From Pseudomonas huaxiensis (lineage in GTDB: Bacteria > Pseudomonadota > Gammaproteobacteria > Pseudomonadales > Pseudomonadaceae), in assembly GCF_003231275.1 (NCBI RefSeq), contig NZ_QKVL01000007.1:1-64000 (forward strand): DNA of 64,000 nt, given 5' to 3'. The notes below the pieces were generated by a model. The model was not told the DNA's origin and searched no databases. It saw only the letters and a list, made by a program, of their open reading frames with translations. Of the stretch, positions 8,844-20,258 are shown piece after piece (within the stretch, counting starts at the first letter, position 1; each line of letters starts with the position of its first letter). The translations under genes and the position numbers were made by a program.

Positions 8844-9299
8844 ATGCACGCTTTGCAAGCCAAGATTCTCGATCCACGCATCGGCGGCGAATTCCCGCTG
8901 CCGCAGTACGCCACCCCAGGCTCGGCCGGTCTCGACCTGCGCGCCATGCTCAAGGAAGACACTGTCCTGGAGCCGGGCCAGACCCTGCTGATCCCCACCG
9001 GCCTGTCGATCTACATCGGCGACCCAGGCCTGGCGGCACTGATCCTGCCGCGCTCGGGCCTCGGCCATAAACACGGCATCGTGCTGGGCAATCTGGTCGG
9101 TCTGATCGATTCCGACTACCAGGGCGAGCTGATGGTTTCCTGCTGGAACCGCGGCCAGAACGCCTTCACCATCACCGTCGGCGAACGCATCGCGCAACTG
9201 GTTCTGGTGCCGGTGGTACAGGCTCATTTCGACATCGTCGAGGCCTTCGACGAGAGCCAACGCGGTGCTGGCGGCTTCGGGCACTCCGGTAGCCAATAA
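8844..9299 (+). CDS. dut: dUTP diphosphatase
   Basis: This 151-residue trimeric dUTPase hydrolyses dUTP to dUMP. Its motifs are in order: GSAGLDLRA (1), [10 protein letters not shown] (2), [10 protein letters not shown] (3), [12 protein letters not shown] (4) and the flexible C-terminal [10 protein letters not shown] (5). It starts 4 bases after coaBC, consistent with the common coaBC-dut operon. The start at 8844 gives the usual length. Its 3' end is followed at 103 bases by algC. Confidence 0.98.
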   Translation: MHALQAKILDPRIGGEFPLPQYATPGSAGLDLRAMLKEDTVLEPGQTLLIPTGLSIYIGDPGLAALILPRSGLGHKHGIVLGNLVGLIDSDYQGELMVSCWNRGQNAFTITVGERIAQLVLVPVVQAHFDIVEAFDESQRGAGGFGHSGSQ

Positions 9300-9402
9300 T
9301 CCTCCTGATCGCCCCCGGATCCATGCCGGGGGCGAACTCTCCGGCAAAATGGCCGTCCAAGCGTTCCACACGCCCGAAAGCCATCGAGACTGGAGTTCCG
9401 TG

Positions 9403-10800
9403 ATGAACGATATGGCCCAACTGATCCCCGCACTGCCTGACAGCATCTTCCGCGCCTACGATATCCGTGGTGTCGTGGGAGATACCCTGCACGCCGAAAC
9501 GGCCTATTGGATTGGACGCGCCATCGGTGCACAGAGCCTGGCCCAGGGCGAACCGAACGTGTCGGTTGGCCGCGACGGCCGCCTGTCCGGACCGATGCTG
9601 GTGGAACGGCTGATTCAGGGTCTGGTCGATGCCGGTTGCCAGGTCAGCGACGTCGGCCTGGTGCCGACCCCCGCGCTGTACTACGCCGCCAACGTGCTCG
9701 CCGGCAAATCCGGAGTGATGCTCACCGGCAGCCACAACCCGCCGAACTACAACGGTTTCAAGATCGTCATCGCCGGCGATACCCTGGCCAACGAGCAGAT
9801 CCAGGCGCTGCTGACTCGGCTGCAAACCAATGACCTGAGCCGCGGTGAAGGCAAGGTTGAAAAAGTCGACATCCTCCCGCGCTACCACCAGCAGATCGTC
9901 GGCGACATCAAGCTCGCCAAGCGCCTGAAAGTGGTGGTGGACTGCGGTAACGGCGCCGCTGGCGTCAACGCCCCGCAACTGATCGAAGCGCTGAACTGCG
10001 AGGTCATTCCGCTGTTCTGCGAGGTCGACGGCAACTTCCCCAACCATCACCCGGACCCGGGCAAGCCGGAAAACCTGGTGGACCTGATTGCCAAGGTCAA
10101 GGAAACCGGCGCCGACCTCGGCCTGGCCTTCGATGGTGACGGCGACCGCGTCGGCGTGGTGACCAACGCCGGCAGCATCGTCTACCCGGACCGCTTGCTG
10201 ATGCTCTTCGCCCAGGACGTCCTGGCCCGCAACCCCGGCGCCGAGATCATCTTCGACGTCAAATGCACCCGCCGCCTGACCCCGCTGATCGCCGAGTACG
10301 GCGGCCGTTCGCGGATGTGGAAGACCGGCCACTCGCTGATCAAGAAGAAGATGAAGGAAACCGGCGCACTGCTGGCCGGCGAGATGAGCGGGCACATCTT
10401 CATCAAGGAACGCTGGTTCGGCTTCGACGACGGCATCTACAGCGCCGCGCGTTTGCTGGAGATCCTCAGCAAGACCGCGCTGGACGCCGAAACCCTGTTC
10501 GCCGGCTTCCCGAATGATATTTCCACGCCGGAAATCAACATTGATGTGACCGACGAGAGTAAATTCGCCATCATTGATGCACTGCAACGCGACGCCGACT
10601 GGGGCAAAGCCGACCTGACCACCATTGACGGTGTCCGGGTCGATTATCCCCACGGCTGGGGCCTGGTCCGCGCGTCCAATACCACACCGGTACTGGTGCT
10701 GCGTTTCGAGGCCGACAACGAAGCCGAATTGCAGCGAATCAAGGCTGTTTTCCACGCGCAACTCAAGCGCGTGGCCCCTGACCTGCAACTACCGTTCTGA
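9403..10800 (+). CDS. algC: Phosphomannomutase/phosphoglucomutase
   Basis: This 465-residue alpha-D-phosphohexomutase interconverts hexose 1- and 6-phosphates and supplies precursors for alginate, LPS and other glycans. Visible motifs are the phosphoserine loop LTGSHNPPNYNGFK, the Mg site DGDGDRVGV, and the sugar-binding GEMSGHIFI. The ATG at 9403 is chosen because TGGAG precedes it and because SIFRAYDIRGVVGD then begins about 14 residues in, as in characterised AlgC. An in-frame extension back to 9265 overlaps dut and is unlikely. argB follows after 30 bases. Confidence 0.97.
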   Translation: MNDMAQLIPALPDSIFRAYDIRGVVGDTLHAETAYWIGRAIGAQSLAQGEPNVSVGRDGRLSGPMLVERLIQGLVDAGCQVSDVGLVPTPALYYAANVLAGKSGVMLTGSHNPPNYNGFKIVIAGDTLANEQIQALLTRLQTNDLSRGEGKVEKVDILPRYHQQIVGDIKLAKRLKVVVDCGNGAAGVNAPQLIEALNCEVIPLFCEVDGNFPNHHPDPGKPENLVDLIAKVKETGADLGLAFDGDGDRVGVVTNAGSIVYPDRLLMLFAQDVLARNPGAEIIFDVKCTRRLTPLIAEYGGRSRMWKTGHSLIKKKMKETGALLAGEMSGHIFIKERWFGFDDGIYSAARLLEILSKTALDAETLFAGFPNDISTPEINIDVTDESKFAIIDALQRDADWGKADLTTIDGVRVDYPHGWGLVRASNTTPVLVLRFEADNEAELQRIKAVFHAQLKRVAPDLQLPF

Positions 10801-11739
<939 letters not shown>

Positions 11740-11749
11740 TACCTTTCAA

Positions 11750-11782
11750 TGAAAAGCCCGCTTCCAGGCGGGCTTTTTCATG
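11750..11782 (+). terminator. Terminator of argB
   Basis: ATGAAAAGCCCGC and GCGGGCTTTTTCAT are inverted complements around TTCCAG, with T5 after the stem. The outer bases are also symmetrical, so it could act in both directions. Confidence 0.92.
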
Positions 11783-11824
11783 ATCGCTTGAACCGACTTT
11801 CTGTGTTTATTTGGGAGAAACAGC

Positions 11825-12505
11825 GTGAAATATGCTTCACATGGACTCGTGCTGGCAGCCGCCATCGCTTTCGGGTCGCTGGCAGGTTGTGCAACAGAAA
11901 CGTCCCGGGCCGTCGCCGTGCAGCAGGTCGAAAGCGTCAGCCGTCCCTACAGCGGTGTGCGTGCGCCTATCGCGGTCGGCAAGTTCGATAACCGCTCCAG
12001 CTACATGCGCGGCATCTTCTCCGACGGCATCGACCGTCTCGGCGGTCAGGCGAAAACCATCCTGATCACCCACCTGCAGCAGACCAATCGCTTCAACGTG
12101 CTGGACCGCGACAACATGGGCGAGATCCAGCAGGAAGCGGCCATCAAAGGCCAGGCCCAGCGCCTGAAAGGCGCGGACTACGTGGTGACCGGTGATGTGA
12201 CCGAGTTCGGTCGCAAGGAAGTCGGCGACCATCAGCTCTTCGGCATCCTCGGCCGCGGCAAGACCCAGATCGCTTACGCCAAGGTTGCGCTGAACATCGT
12301 CAATATCAGCACCTCCGAAGTGGTCTATTCCAGCCAGGGCGCGGGCGAGTACGCCCTGTCCAACCGCGAAATCATCGGTTTCGGCGGTACTGCCAGCTAC
12401 GACTCGACCCTCAATGGCAAGGTGCTCGACCTGGCCATGCGCGAAGCCGTGAACAAGCTGGTCGATGCCGTGGAAAGCGGCGCCTGGAAGCCTGTCACCC
12501 CTTAA
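11825..12505 (+). CDS. CsgG/HfaB-family lipoprotein
   Basis: This 226-residue protein has a lipoprotein signal ending LAGC (Cys at about 21), then a CsgG-like domain: APIAVGKFDNRSSY, LITHLQQTNRFNVLDRDNM, GADYVVTGDVTEFGRK and MREAVNKLVDAVESG. The family includes the curli secretion pore CsgG and other envelope proteins. No curli genes adjoin it. It is the first gene of a three-gene lipoprotein operon with the DUF4810-like and GNA1162-like genes (27-base gap, then a 4-base overlap). Because curlin is missing, a pore for curli is unlikely; a peptidoglycan- or outer-membrane-associated complex is a better guess. Confidence 0.9.
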   Translation: MKYASHGLVLAAAIAFGSLAGCATETSRAVAVQQVESVSRPYSGVRAPIAVGKFDNRSSYMRGIFSDGIDRLGGQAKTILITHLQQTNRFNVLDRDNMGEIQQEAAIKGQAQRLKGADYVVTGDVTEFGRKEVGDHQLFGILGRGKTQIAYAKVALNIVNISTSEVVYSSQGAGEYALSNREIIGFGGTASYDSTLNGKVLDLAMREAVNKLVDAVESGAWKPVTP

Positions 12506-12532
12506 AGACTCTACGCACAAGGACGAACCGTA

Positions 12533-12904
12533 ATGAGTACGGCAACCCTGAGCTGGCGCGCAGTCGCCGGCGTTTTGCTGGGCAGCATCCTGCTGTCCGG
12601 CTGCACCGGGCCGAAAACCCTGTATCAGTGGGAAAGCTACCAACCGCAGGTCTATCAGTACTTCAAGGGCGAATCAAAAGAAGCCCAGGCTGAAGCACTG
12701 GAGCGTGATCTGCAGAAAATCCGCGCCAAGAACGGCGCCGTTCCTCCGGGCTACCACGCCCAGCTTGGCCTGCTGTATTCGAGCCTGGGCAAGGATGATC
12801 AGATGGTCCAGCAGTTCCAGACCGAGAAAGCGCTGTTCCCCGAGTCGGCGGCCTACATGGACTTTCTGCTGAAAAACGCACGTCAGGGAGTGGCCAAACA
12901 ATGA
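12533..12904 (+). CDS. DUF4810-type lipoprotein
   Basis: This 123-residue protein has a lipobox (LLSGC, Cys at about 23) and then a short helical domain with YQWESYQPQVYQYFKGES and a TPR-like stretch PPGYHAQLGLLYSSLGKDDQMVQQFQTEKALFPES. The whole matches what I recall of DUF4810. It is the middle gene of the three-lipoprotein operon and its stop overlaps the next start by 4 bases (ATGA), which implies translational coupling. No biochemical function is established to my knowledge. Confidence 0.85.
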   Translation: MSTATLSWRAVAGVLLGSILLSGCTGPKTLYQWESYQPQVYQYFKGESKEAQAEALERDLQKIRAKNGAVPPGYHAQLGLLYSSLGKDDQMVQQFQTEKALFPESAAYMDFLLKNARQGVAKQ

Positions 12905-13566
12905 TCCAGCGTCTGTTCAAACTGGCTGTGAGTGCCTGCATCCTTGCGCTGTTCGCCGGCTGCGCCAACCAGCAGAAGAGCGTCGATTACTCGGAGTACA
13001 AGCAGGCCAACCCGCGTTCGATCCTCATCCTGCCGCCGTTGAACGAGTCGCCGGATGTGAAGGCGACCTACAGCATGCTGTCGAACGTGACCTATCCGCT
13101 GGCCGAAGCTGGGTATTACGTGCTGCCAGTGGCGCTGGTCGATGAGACCTTCCGTCAGAACGGCATGACCACGCCGAGCGATATCCACCAGTTGCCCACC
13201 AACAAGCTGCACGACATCTTCGGTGCGGACGCGGCGCTGTATGTCACCGTGAGCGACTACGGCACCCGCTACATGGTCATCAGCAGCGCGACCATCGTGA
13301 CGGCCAAGGCCAGCCTGGTCGACCTGCGCAGCGGCAAAACCCTGTGGACCGGTGCGGCCACGGCGTCCAGCCAGGAGAACCAGAACAACAGCGGTGGCGG
13401 GCTGATCGGCCTGCTGATCACCGCTGCAGTCAATCAGATCATCAGCAGCGTCCAGGACGATGCCGGCTACCCGATTGCCGGGATCACCGGGGCCCGCCTG
13501 CTGACACCGTACAAGAACGGCGGCATCCTCTACGGACCCCGCTCGCCGAACTACGGAAAAGACTGA
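12901..13566 (+). CDS. GNA1162/DUF799-family lipoprotein
   Basis: The 221-residue protein has a lipobox (LFAGC, Cys at about 21) and a domain with PRSILILPPLNESPDVKATYSMLSNVTYPLAEAGYYVLPVALVDETFRQNG in overlapping pieces, followed by GADAALYVTVSDYGTRY and a Gly-rich GGGLIGLLI segment. This is the GNA1162 (DUF799) family, known from Neisseria as a surface antigen candidate with a TolB/CsgG-like alpha-beta fold. It ends the operon with the CsgG-like and DUF4810-like genes, and a strong terminator follows. The three proteins probably form one outer-membrane-anchored assembly; this is inference from fixed gene order. Confidence 0.88.
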   Translation: MIQRLFKLAVSACILALFAGCANQQKSVDYSEYKQANPRSILILPPLNESPDVKATYSMLSNVTYPLAEAGYYVLPVALVDETFRQNGMTTPSDIHQLPTNKLHDIFGADAALYVTVSDYGTRYMVISSATIVTAKASLVDLRSGKTLWTGAATASSQENQNNSGGGLIGLLITAAVNQIISSVQDDAGYPIAGITGARLLTPYKNGGILYGPRSPNYGKD

Positions 13567-13570
13567 GCCA

Positions 13571-13609
13571 AATGAAAACGGGCCGCTTGAGCGGCCCGTT
13601 TTCATTTCA
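13571..13609. terminator. Bidirectional terminator between lipoprotein operon and pyrE
   Basis: AAATGAAAACGGGCCGC and GCGGCCCGTTTTCATTT are inverted complements around TTGA. The A-run and T-run on both flanks serve the plus-strand operon and the convergent pyrE gene. Confidence 0.93.
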
Positions 13610-14248
13610 GACGCCGAATTGGGCGCGGTAGGCTTCCACTGCCGGCAGGTGCTGCTTGAGCGCCGGATCGTCGGCGAGGAACTCAAGGACCTGGTTCAGC
13701 GAAACGATGCTGACCACCGGGATGCCGAAGTCGCGTTCCACTTCCTGGATCGCCGACAGCTCGCCGTTGCCTCGCTCCTGGCGGTTCAACGCGATCAGTA
13801 CGCCAGCGGCCTTGGCCTGCTGGCCCTGGATGATCTGCATGACTTCGCGGATCGCAGTGCCTGCGGTGATCACGTCGTCGATGATCAGCACGTCGCCGGT
13901 CAGCGCCGCGCCCACCAGGCTGCCGCCTTCGCCGTGGTCCTTGGCTTCCTTGCGGTTGAAGCACCACGGCACGTCAAGCTGATGCTGCTCGGCCAGAGCC
14001 ACCGCAGTCGCCGCAGCGAGGGGAATACCCTTGTAGGCCGGGCCGAACAGGACGTCGAACGGAATCTTGCTGTCGACGATCGCCGCCGCATAGAAACGTC
14101 CGAGCTGGGCCAGGGCCGAGCCACTGTTGAACAAGCCGGCATTGAAGAAGTACGGGCTGGTACGACCCGACTTGAGAGTGAACTCACCGAAGCGCAGAAC
14201 CCCGCGATCGATGGCAAAACGAATGAAGTCGCGCTGATACGGCTGCAT
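13607..14248 (-). CDS. pyrE: Orotate phosphoribosyltransferase
   Basis: The 213-residue type I phosphoribosyltransferase converts orotate and PRPP to OMP in pyrimidine synthesis. The PRPP-binding motif [13 protein letters not shown] is at about 120-132, and [16 protein letters not shown] lies near the start. It is divergent from crc with 81 bases between, the same pyrE-crc arrangement as in P. aeruginosa. Its stop lies inside the convergent bidirectional terminator. Confidence 0.98.
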   Translation of the reverse strand: MQPYQRDFIRFAIDRGVLRFGEFTLKSGRTSPYFFNAGLFNSGSALAQLGRFYAAAIVDSKIPFDVLFGPAYKGIPLAAATAVALAEQHQLDVPWCFNRKEAKDHGEGGSLVGAALTGDVLIIDDVITAGTAIREVMQIIQGQQAKAAGVLIALNRQERGNGELSAIQEVERDFGIPVVSIVSLNQVLEFLADDPALKQHLPAVEAYRAQFGV

Positions 14249-14329
14249 GAAGAGTCCCGGATTACCACGGATTTAGCTAATTGAGTAGAGCTCGGGTATC
14301 ATACACGCACGTGATTTTTGGGGCCATTT

Positions 14330-15109
14330 ATGCGGATCATCAGTGTGAACGTTAATGGCATTCAGGCTGCGGTCGAGCGTGGTTTGCTCAGCTGGCTGCA
14401 AGCCCAGAATGCCGACGTCATCTGCCTTCAGGATACCCGCGCCTCGGCCTTTGAACTCGACGACCCGGCTTTTCAGCTAGATGGCTACTTCCTTTATGCC
14501 TGCGACGCAGAAGTACCCGCCCAAGGCGGCGTGGCACTTTATTCGCGGTTGCAGCCCAAGGCAGTCATCAGCGGCCTGGGCTTCGAGACAGCCGACCGCT
14601 ACGGACGTTACCTGCAGGCCGATTTCGACAAAGTCAGTATTGCAACTCTGTTGCTGCCTTCCGGGCAGAACGGCGACGAAGACCTGAACCAGAAGTTCAA
14701 GTTGATGGACGACTTCGCCAAGTACCTGGACAAGCAACGGCGCAAACGCCGCGAATACATCTATTGCGGTTCGCTGTACGTGGCGCAGCAGAAGCTCGAC
14801 ATCAAGAACTGGCGCGACAGTCAGCAGTCGCCAGGCTTCCTCGCCCCGGAACGTGCGTGGATGGACGAGATCGTCGGCAACATGGGCTATGTCGATGCCC
14901 TGCGCGAAGTCAGCCGCGAAGGCGACCAGTACAGCTGGTGGCCAGATAACGAACAAGCCGAGATGCTCAACCTGGGCTATCGCTTCGACTACCAGTTGCT
15001 GACCCCCGGCCTGCGCCGCTTCGTACGAAGCGCACGCCTGCCGCGCCAGCCGCGCTTCTCGCAACATGCGCCGCTGATCGTGGATTACGACTGGACGCTG
15101 ACGATCTGA
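14330..15109 (+). CDS. crc: Catabolite repression control protein
   Basis: This 259-residue protein has the exonuclease III / AP-endonuclease fold (MRIISVNVNGIQAAVERG, then VICLQDTRA) but with family residues altered, as in Pseudomonas Crc, which has no nuclease activity. Crc acts with Hfq on A-rich translation-initiation sites of catabolic mRNAs to impose carbon preference. I use the ATG at 14330; the in-frame upstream start at 14318 adds only four residues. It is divergent from pyrE and followed by a strong terminator. The window's catabolic genes (polyamine, asparagine) are the kind of targets Crc controls, but that is inference. Confidence 0.97.
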   Translation: MRIISVNVNGIQAAVERGLLSWLQAQNADVICLQDTRASAFELDDPAFQLDGYFLYACDAEVPAQGGVALYSRLQPKAVISGLGFETADRYGRYLQADFDKVSIATLLLPSGQNGDEDLNQKFKLMDDFAKYLDKQRRKRREYIYCGSLYVAQQKLDIKNWRDSQQSPGFLAPERAWMDEIVGNMGYVDALREVSREGDQYSWWPDNEQAEMLNLGYRFDYQLLTPGLRRFVRSARLPRQPRFSQHAPLIVDYDWTLTI

Positions 15110-15118
15110 TCGCCAGCC

Positions 15119-15151
15119 ACAAAAAAGCCGACCCTTGGGTCGGCTTTTTTA
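15119..15151. terminator. Terminator between crc and rph
   Basis: AAAAAAGCCGACCC and GGGTCGGCTTTTTT are inverted complements with a TT loop. It serves crc on the plus strand and the convergent rph on the minus strand. Confidence 0.93.
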
Positions 15152-15163
15152 TTGGGCGATGGC

Positions 15164-15886
15164 TCAGTCAGCCAGCGACACCTTTTGTAGCTCGAACAGA
15201 TCGGTCATGCCTTTCTGCGCAAGCTCCAGCATGGCGTTGAGCTCATGCGGCTGGAACGGTGCGCCTTCAGCGGTGCCCTGGACTTCGATGAAGCCGCCAG
15301 CGCTGGTCATGACCACGTTCAGGTCGGTTTCGGCAGCGGAGTCTTCGAGGTAATCCAGATCCAGCACCGGCTCGCCCTGGTACATGCCCACCGAAACGGC
15401 AGCGATCATGTGCTTGAGCGGGTCGCCGCCTTTCAGGCCGCCACGTTTCTTGACCACTCGCAGCGCATCGACCAGGGCAACCATGGCGCCGGTGATGGAC
15501 GCGGTACGGGTGCCGCCGTCAGCCTGGATCACGTCGCAGTCGACGTACAGGGTGATGTCGCCCAGCTTGCTCATGTCCAGCGCGGCGCGCAGGGAGCGGC
15601 CGATCAGGCGCTGGATTTCCAGGGTGCGACCACCCTGTTTGCCACGGCTGGCTTCGCGCTGGTTACGCTCACCGGTGGAGCGCGGCAGCATGCCGTACTC
15701 AGCGGTCAGCCAGCCTTGGCCCTGGCCTTTCAGGAAGCGTGGAACACCATTTTCGACGCTGACCGTGCAGACGACTTTGGTGTCGCCAAACTCAACCAGT
15801 ACCGACCCTTCGGCGTGCTTGGTGTAGTTGCGGGTGATGCGGATCGAGCGGAGCTGATCGGCAGCGCGACCACTTGGACGTTTCAT
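15164..15886 (-). CDS. rph: Ribonuclease PH
   Basis: The 240-residue phosphorolytic 3'-5' exoribonuclease trims tRNA and other RNA ends. Visible are [28 protein letters not shown] in overlapping parts, [20 protein letters not shown], the basic RNA-binding [24 protein letters not shown] region, and [17 protein letters not shown] near the phosphate site. The length is standard and the frame is intact, unlike the rph-1 frameshift known from E. coli K-12. It is divergent from yicC, and a TATAAT sits about 40 bases upstream of the start. Confidence 0.98.
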   Translation of the reverse strand: MKRPSGRAADQLRSIRITRNYTKHAEGSVLVEFGDTKVVCTVSVENGVPRFLKGQGQGWLTAEYGMLPRSTGERNQREASRGKQGGRTLEIQRLIGRSLRAALDMSKLGDITLYVDCDVIQADGGTRTASITGAMVALVDALRVVKKRGGLKGGDPLKHMIAAVSVGMYQGEPVLDLDYLEDSAAETDLNVVMTSAGGFIEVQGTAEGAPFQPHELNAMLELAQKGMTDLFELQKVSLAD

Positions 15887-15921
15887 AGGGGATACCTGTA
15901 CTGGGTTCGAATCTGCCGAGC

Positions 15922-15927
15922 ATTATA
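15922..15927 (-). promoter_or_regulatory. -10 element of rph
   Basis: A perfect TATAAT on the minus strand lies 36 bases upstream of the rph ATG. The -35 region is poor (TGTCCA at 17 bases spacing at best). The rest of the 261-base rph-yicC gap holds the yicC upstream region, with TACAAT at 16087-16092 as a possible -10. Confidence 0.45.
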
Positions 15928-16147
15928 GAGCGCCAGGCCGCGACTGGACATGCCTGAGCGCGAAAGCCCCGCCCGCCGCCCGTCGCACGGCTCAAACCCC
16001 GCGCCCAGCGGGCACCGGCCGGTTTTTGTCGACGTTCACGGCGGTGTTTGTCACATCCGTTGATGGGAGCCGGCAGCGCACTGCGTTACAATCCTGCGCC
16101 TTTGCGGCCTGTCGGCTTTCCCTTCATTTATCTGCGAGGTACTTCCC

Positions 16148-17645
<1,498 letters not shown>

Positions 17646-17666
17646 GCCCTCGCCGTCCCGGCCGCC

Positions 17667-19220
17667 TCAGCGGCGGCTCGGGATGGTTGCGTGACGACGC
17701 AGCGTCATGCCAAGGAAGAACGCCGGCGCGCGCAGGCGCGAGAGCAGCATCAGGACGATGCCCAGCAGCAGGATGATCATCGCGATCACGAACACCAGCC
17801 CCAACCCGCCCACATGCGAACCGCTGCCGAAAGACGGCGAGGCGCTGTCGATCGCGGTCTGAACGAAGATCACCGAAAGAATCCCGCCGCCCAGCAACGG
17901 GCACACGCCTCTCATCATGAAGTGCCGCATGCTGTCCATCAGGCTGTGGCGGAAGTACCAGACACAGGCGAACGCCGTCAGCGAATAGTAGAAGCAGATC
18001 ATCATGCCCAAGGCCGTGATGGTGTCCGCCAACACGTTTTCGCTCAAGGTGCGCATGGTCACGTAGAACACACCGGCGGCGACACCGGCGCAGATGGTGG
18101 CGTAACGCGGAGTCTGCGAGCGCGGGCAGATGCGCGCGAAGCGCTCTGGCACGGCGCCGTAGTAACCCATGGCGAGCAGGGTGCGGGCCGGGGAAACGAA
18201 GGTCGATTGCAGCGACGCGGCGGTACTCGCCAGCACGGCGATGGACATCAGGATTGCCAGCGGGCCCATCACTGGACCTGCGAGGTGAGCGAAGACGTTT
18301 TCCTGGATCCGTGGATTGCCCAGGCCCAGCCCTACTTCGCTGATACCGGCGAATTGCAGGGTGGCGATGGCGGTGACCAGATACAGGCCGAGGATCAGCA
18401 GCACGGTCAGGGTCGCGGCGCGGCCAGGCACTTCATCGCTGCCCACCGACTCTTCGCTCATGGTCAGGCACACATCCCAACCCCAGAAGATGAAGATCGA
18501 CAGCGACAGGCCAGCAGTAAAGGCCGAGAAGGATTCGACGCCGAACGGGTTGAACCAGTCCATCTGGAAGTTCATCGGCGGTTGCTCGGGAGTCGAGCCG
18601 CCGAACGCCGCGATGGCGAAGCCTATCAACACCAGTAATTGCAGGGCCACCAGGCCGTATTGCACCGCCATGGTGGTGCCGATGCCACGACAGCAGATCC
18701 ACACCGCCATGGCGATGAACACGCAGCAGGTGATGACGTTGATCAGCAGATTGTCGCTGAGCGCAGCCACCTCATGGCTGCCAGTGAGTTGCCCGAGGAA
18801 GAGATAGAAGAAGTCCACCGCCACACCGGCCAGGTTGGACAGCACGATGGTCGTGGCCGTGACCAGGCCCCAGCCGCCAATCCAGCCGATCATTGGGCCA
18901 AAGGCGCGAGCCGACCAGGTAAAGGAGGTGCCGCTGTCCGGCTCGGCCGCGTTCAGCTCGCGATAGCCGAGGGCTACCAGCAGCATCGGCAGGAAGCCGA
19001 CGATGAACACCGCCGGCAAGTGCGCACCGACTTCGCGGACCGTTGGACCCAGCGCGCCGGTGAGGGTGTACACCGGGGCGATGGTGGAAATGCCGAGCAC
19101 GATACTGGCGAGCAGTCCGAGCCGGCCCTTGGCCAGCCCCTTGGATGCTCCGGATGTGCCGGCGCTTGCGCGAGCCTGCCCCGCCGTACTCGGGGTCAGG
19201 CTTGCCTGGAAATCGCTCAT
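17667..19220 (-). CDS. APC-family amino acid/polyamine permease
   Basis: This 517-residue permease has about 12 membrane segments. The first is KGRLGLLASIVLGISTIAPVYTLTGALG, a family-typical N-terminal helix with the GISTIAP break. Residues 1-30 are a Ser/Ala/Gly-rich cytoplasmic tail. The protein belongs to the amino acid-polyamine-organocation superfamily. Its neighbours, an amidotransferase, an aldehyde dehydrogenase and a gamma-glutamyl ligase on the same strand, suggest uptake of putrescine or a related polyamine, as PuuP does in E. coli. Substrate is inferred from context only. Confidence 0.9.
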   Translation of the reverse strand: MSDFQASLTPSTAGQARASAGTSGASKGLAKGRLGLLASIVLGISTIAPVYTLTGALGPTVREVGAHLPAVFIVGFLPMLLVALGYRELNAAEPDSGTSFTWSARAFGPMIGWIGGWGLVTATTIVLSNLAGVAVDFFYLFLGQLTGSHEVAALSDNLLINVITCCVFIAMAVWICCRGIGTTMAVQYGLVALQLLVLIGFAIAAFGGSTPEQPPMNFQMDWFNPFGVESFSAFTAGLSLSIFIFWGWDVCLTMSEESVGSDEVPGRAATLTVLLILGLYLVTAIATLQFAGISEVGLGLGNPRIQENVFAHLAGPVMGPLAILMSIAVLASTAASLQSTFVSPARTLLAMGYYGAVPERFARICPRSQTPRYATICAGVAAGVFYVTMRTLSENVLADTITALGMMICFYYSLTAFACVWYFRHSLMDSMRHFMMRGVCPLLGGGILSVIFVQTAIDSASPSFGSGSHVGGLGLVFVIAMIILLLGIVLMLLSRLRAPAFFLGMTLRRHATIPSRR

Positions 19221-19325
19221 GAGTAGTTGCCGTCGCTATTGGTATTGTTCTTCAGGGCACCAATTGATGCCCGCACTCAATGAATCTGCCGGTTCGGCCT
19301 GGGCGCAAACTCCGCTCCCGAGGCG

Positions 19326-20099
19326 TTACAGGCTTGCCTCGCGGTAGCGCTGGCCACCAGCGTAGGCATTGCAGGCTGCACGGAACGCCTGAAAAAGACG
19401 CAACGAAACCGGGTTTTCGGCATAACGCCATTCCGGATGCCACTGCACCCCGACCACAAAGCCGGGTGCATCCTCCATGGAAACTGCTTCGATCAACCCG
19501 TCCGGGGCTAATGCCTCGACACGCAAGCCATCAGCCAGACGGTCGATGCCCTGACTGTGGAGCGAGTTGACCATGAATCGCTGAGGCAACCCCAGACGCT
19601 CGAATTTCCCATCGGGTTCGACCGTCACCAGGTGACGCGGGCTGTACTGTTCTTCGAGCGGGGCGTCCTGCGGCTCACGATGGTCCAGATAGCCGGGCAG
19701 TTCCTGGACACGCTGGTGCAAGCTTCCGCCCAAGGCCACGTTGAGCTCCTGGAAGCCACGGCAAATGCAGAACACCGGCACACCGGCGGCAATCGCCGCC
19801 TGCAGCAACGGCAGGGTCAGCCGGTCACGGAACACGTCGTGCCGGGTGCCTTCGGCGCTGGGGGCGCCATTGTAATGATGCGGCTCGACATTTGAAGGCG
19901 AGCCGGTAAAAAGAATGCCGTCGAGGCGCTCCAGCAGGCGCTGCGGGTCCAGCGCCTCGGTGAGCGCCGGCAGGATCAGCGGCACGCCGGCAAACGCGGC
20001 AGCCTCGACGTATTTGTCGCCCACGGTGTGGGAGGCAGTGTTGCCCAGCATCTGACGGCATGCAGTGACGCCAATCAAAGGGATTCCGGCTTGCTTCAT
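19326..20099 (-). CDS. Gamma-glutamyl-GABA hydrolase-like amidotransferase (PuuD/SpuA type)
   Basis: This 257-residue class I glutamine amidotransferase-like hydrolase (peptidase C26) has its nucleophile in CICRGFQELN (C113) and the dyad in GVQWHPEW (H221, E223). The family hydrolyses gamma-glutamyl-GABA to glutamate and GABA, the last step of the gamma-glutamylated putrescine route. It lies between the permease and a REP-type inverted repeat that separates it from the aldehyde dehydrogenase gene. SpuA in P. aeruginosa is the closest recalled homologue. The exact acyl substrate (glutamyl-GABA or a spermidine derivative) cannot be told from sequence. Confidence 0.9.
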   Translation of the reverse strand: MKQAGIPLIGVTACRQMLGNTASHTVGDKYVEAAAFAGVPLILPALTEALDPQRLLERLDGILFTGSPSNVEPHHYNGAPSAEGTRHDVFRDRLTLPLLQAAIAAGVPVFCICRGFQELNVALGGSLHQRVQELPGYLDHREPQDAPLEEQYSPRHLVTVEPDGKFERLGLPQRFMVNSLHSQGIDRLADGLRVEALAPDGLIEAVSMEDAPGFVVGVQWHPEWRYAENPVSLRLFQAFRAACNAYAGGQRYREASL

Positions 20100-20151
20100 C
20101 GATCCAGCCTCGCATGGAACAACAAATGGCTCATTGTTTTAAAACAACCCT

Positions 20152-20238
20152 TGTGGGAGATGGCTTGCCAGCGATGACACCATGACAGACAAGGGTGTTG
20201 TCTGGTCTGACGTCATCGCTGGCAAGCCAGCTCCCACA
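20152..20238. repeat. REP pair (REPIN-like inverted repeat)
   Basis: A 27-base arm at 20152-20178 beginning TGTGGGAGATGGCTTGCC and its inverted complement at 20212-20238 differ at one base and enclose 33 bases. The arm is the Pseudomonas REP type, usually mobilised by RAYT transposases. None is encoded in this window. It sits in the gap between the aldehyde dehydrogenase and amidotransferase genes. Confidence 0.92.
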
Positions 20239-20258
20239 GGTTGAAGGACACACTCTGC

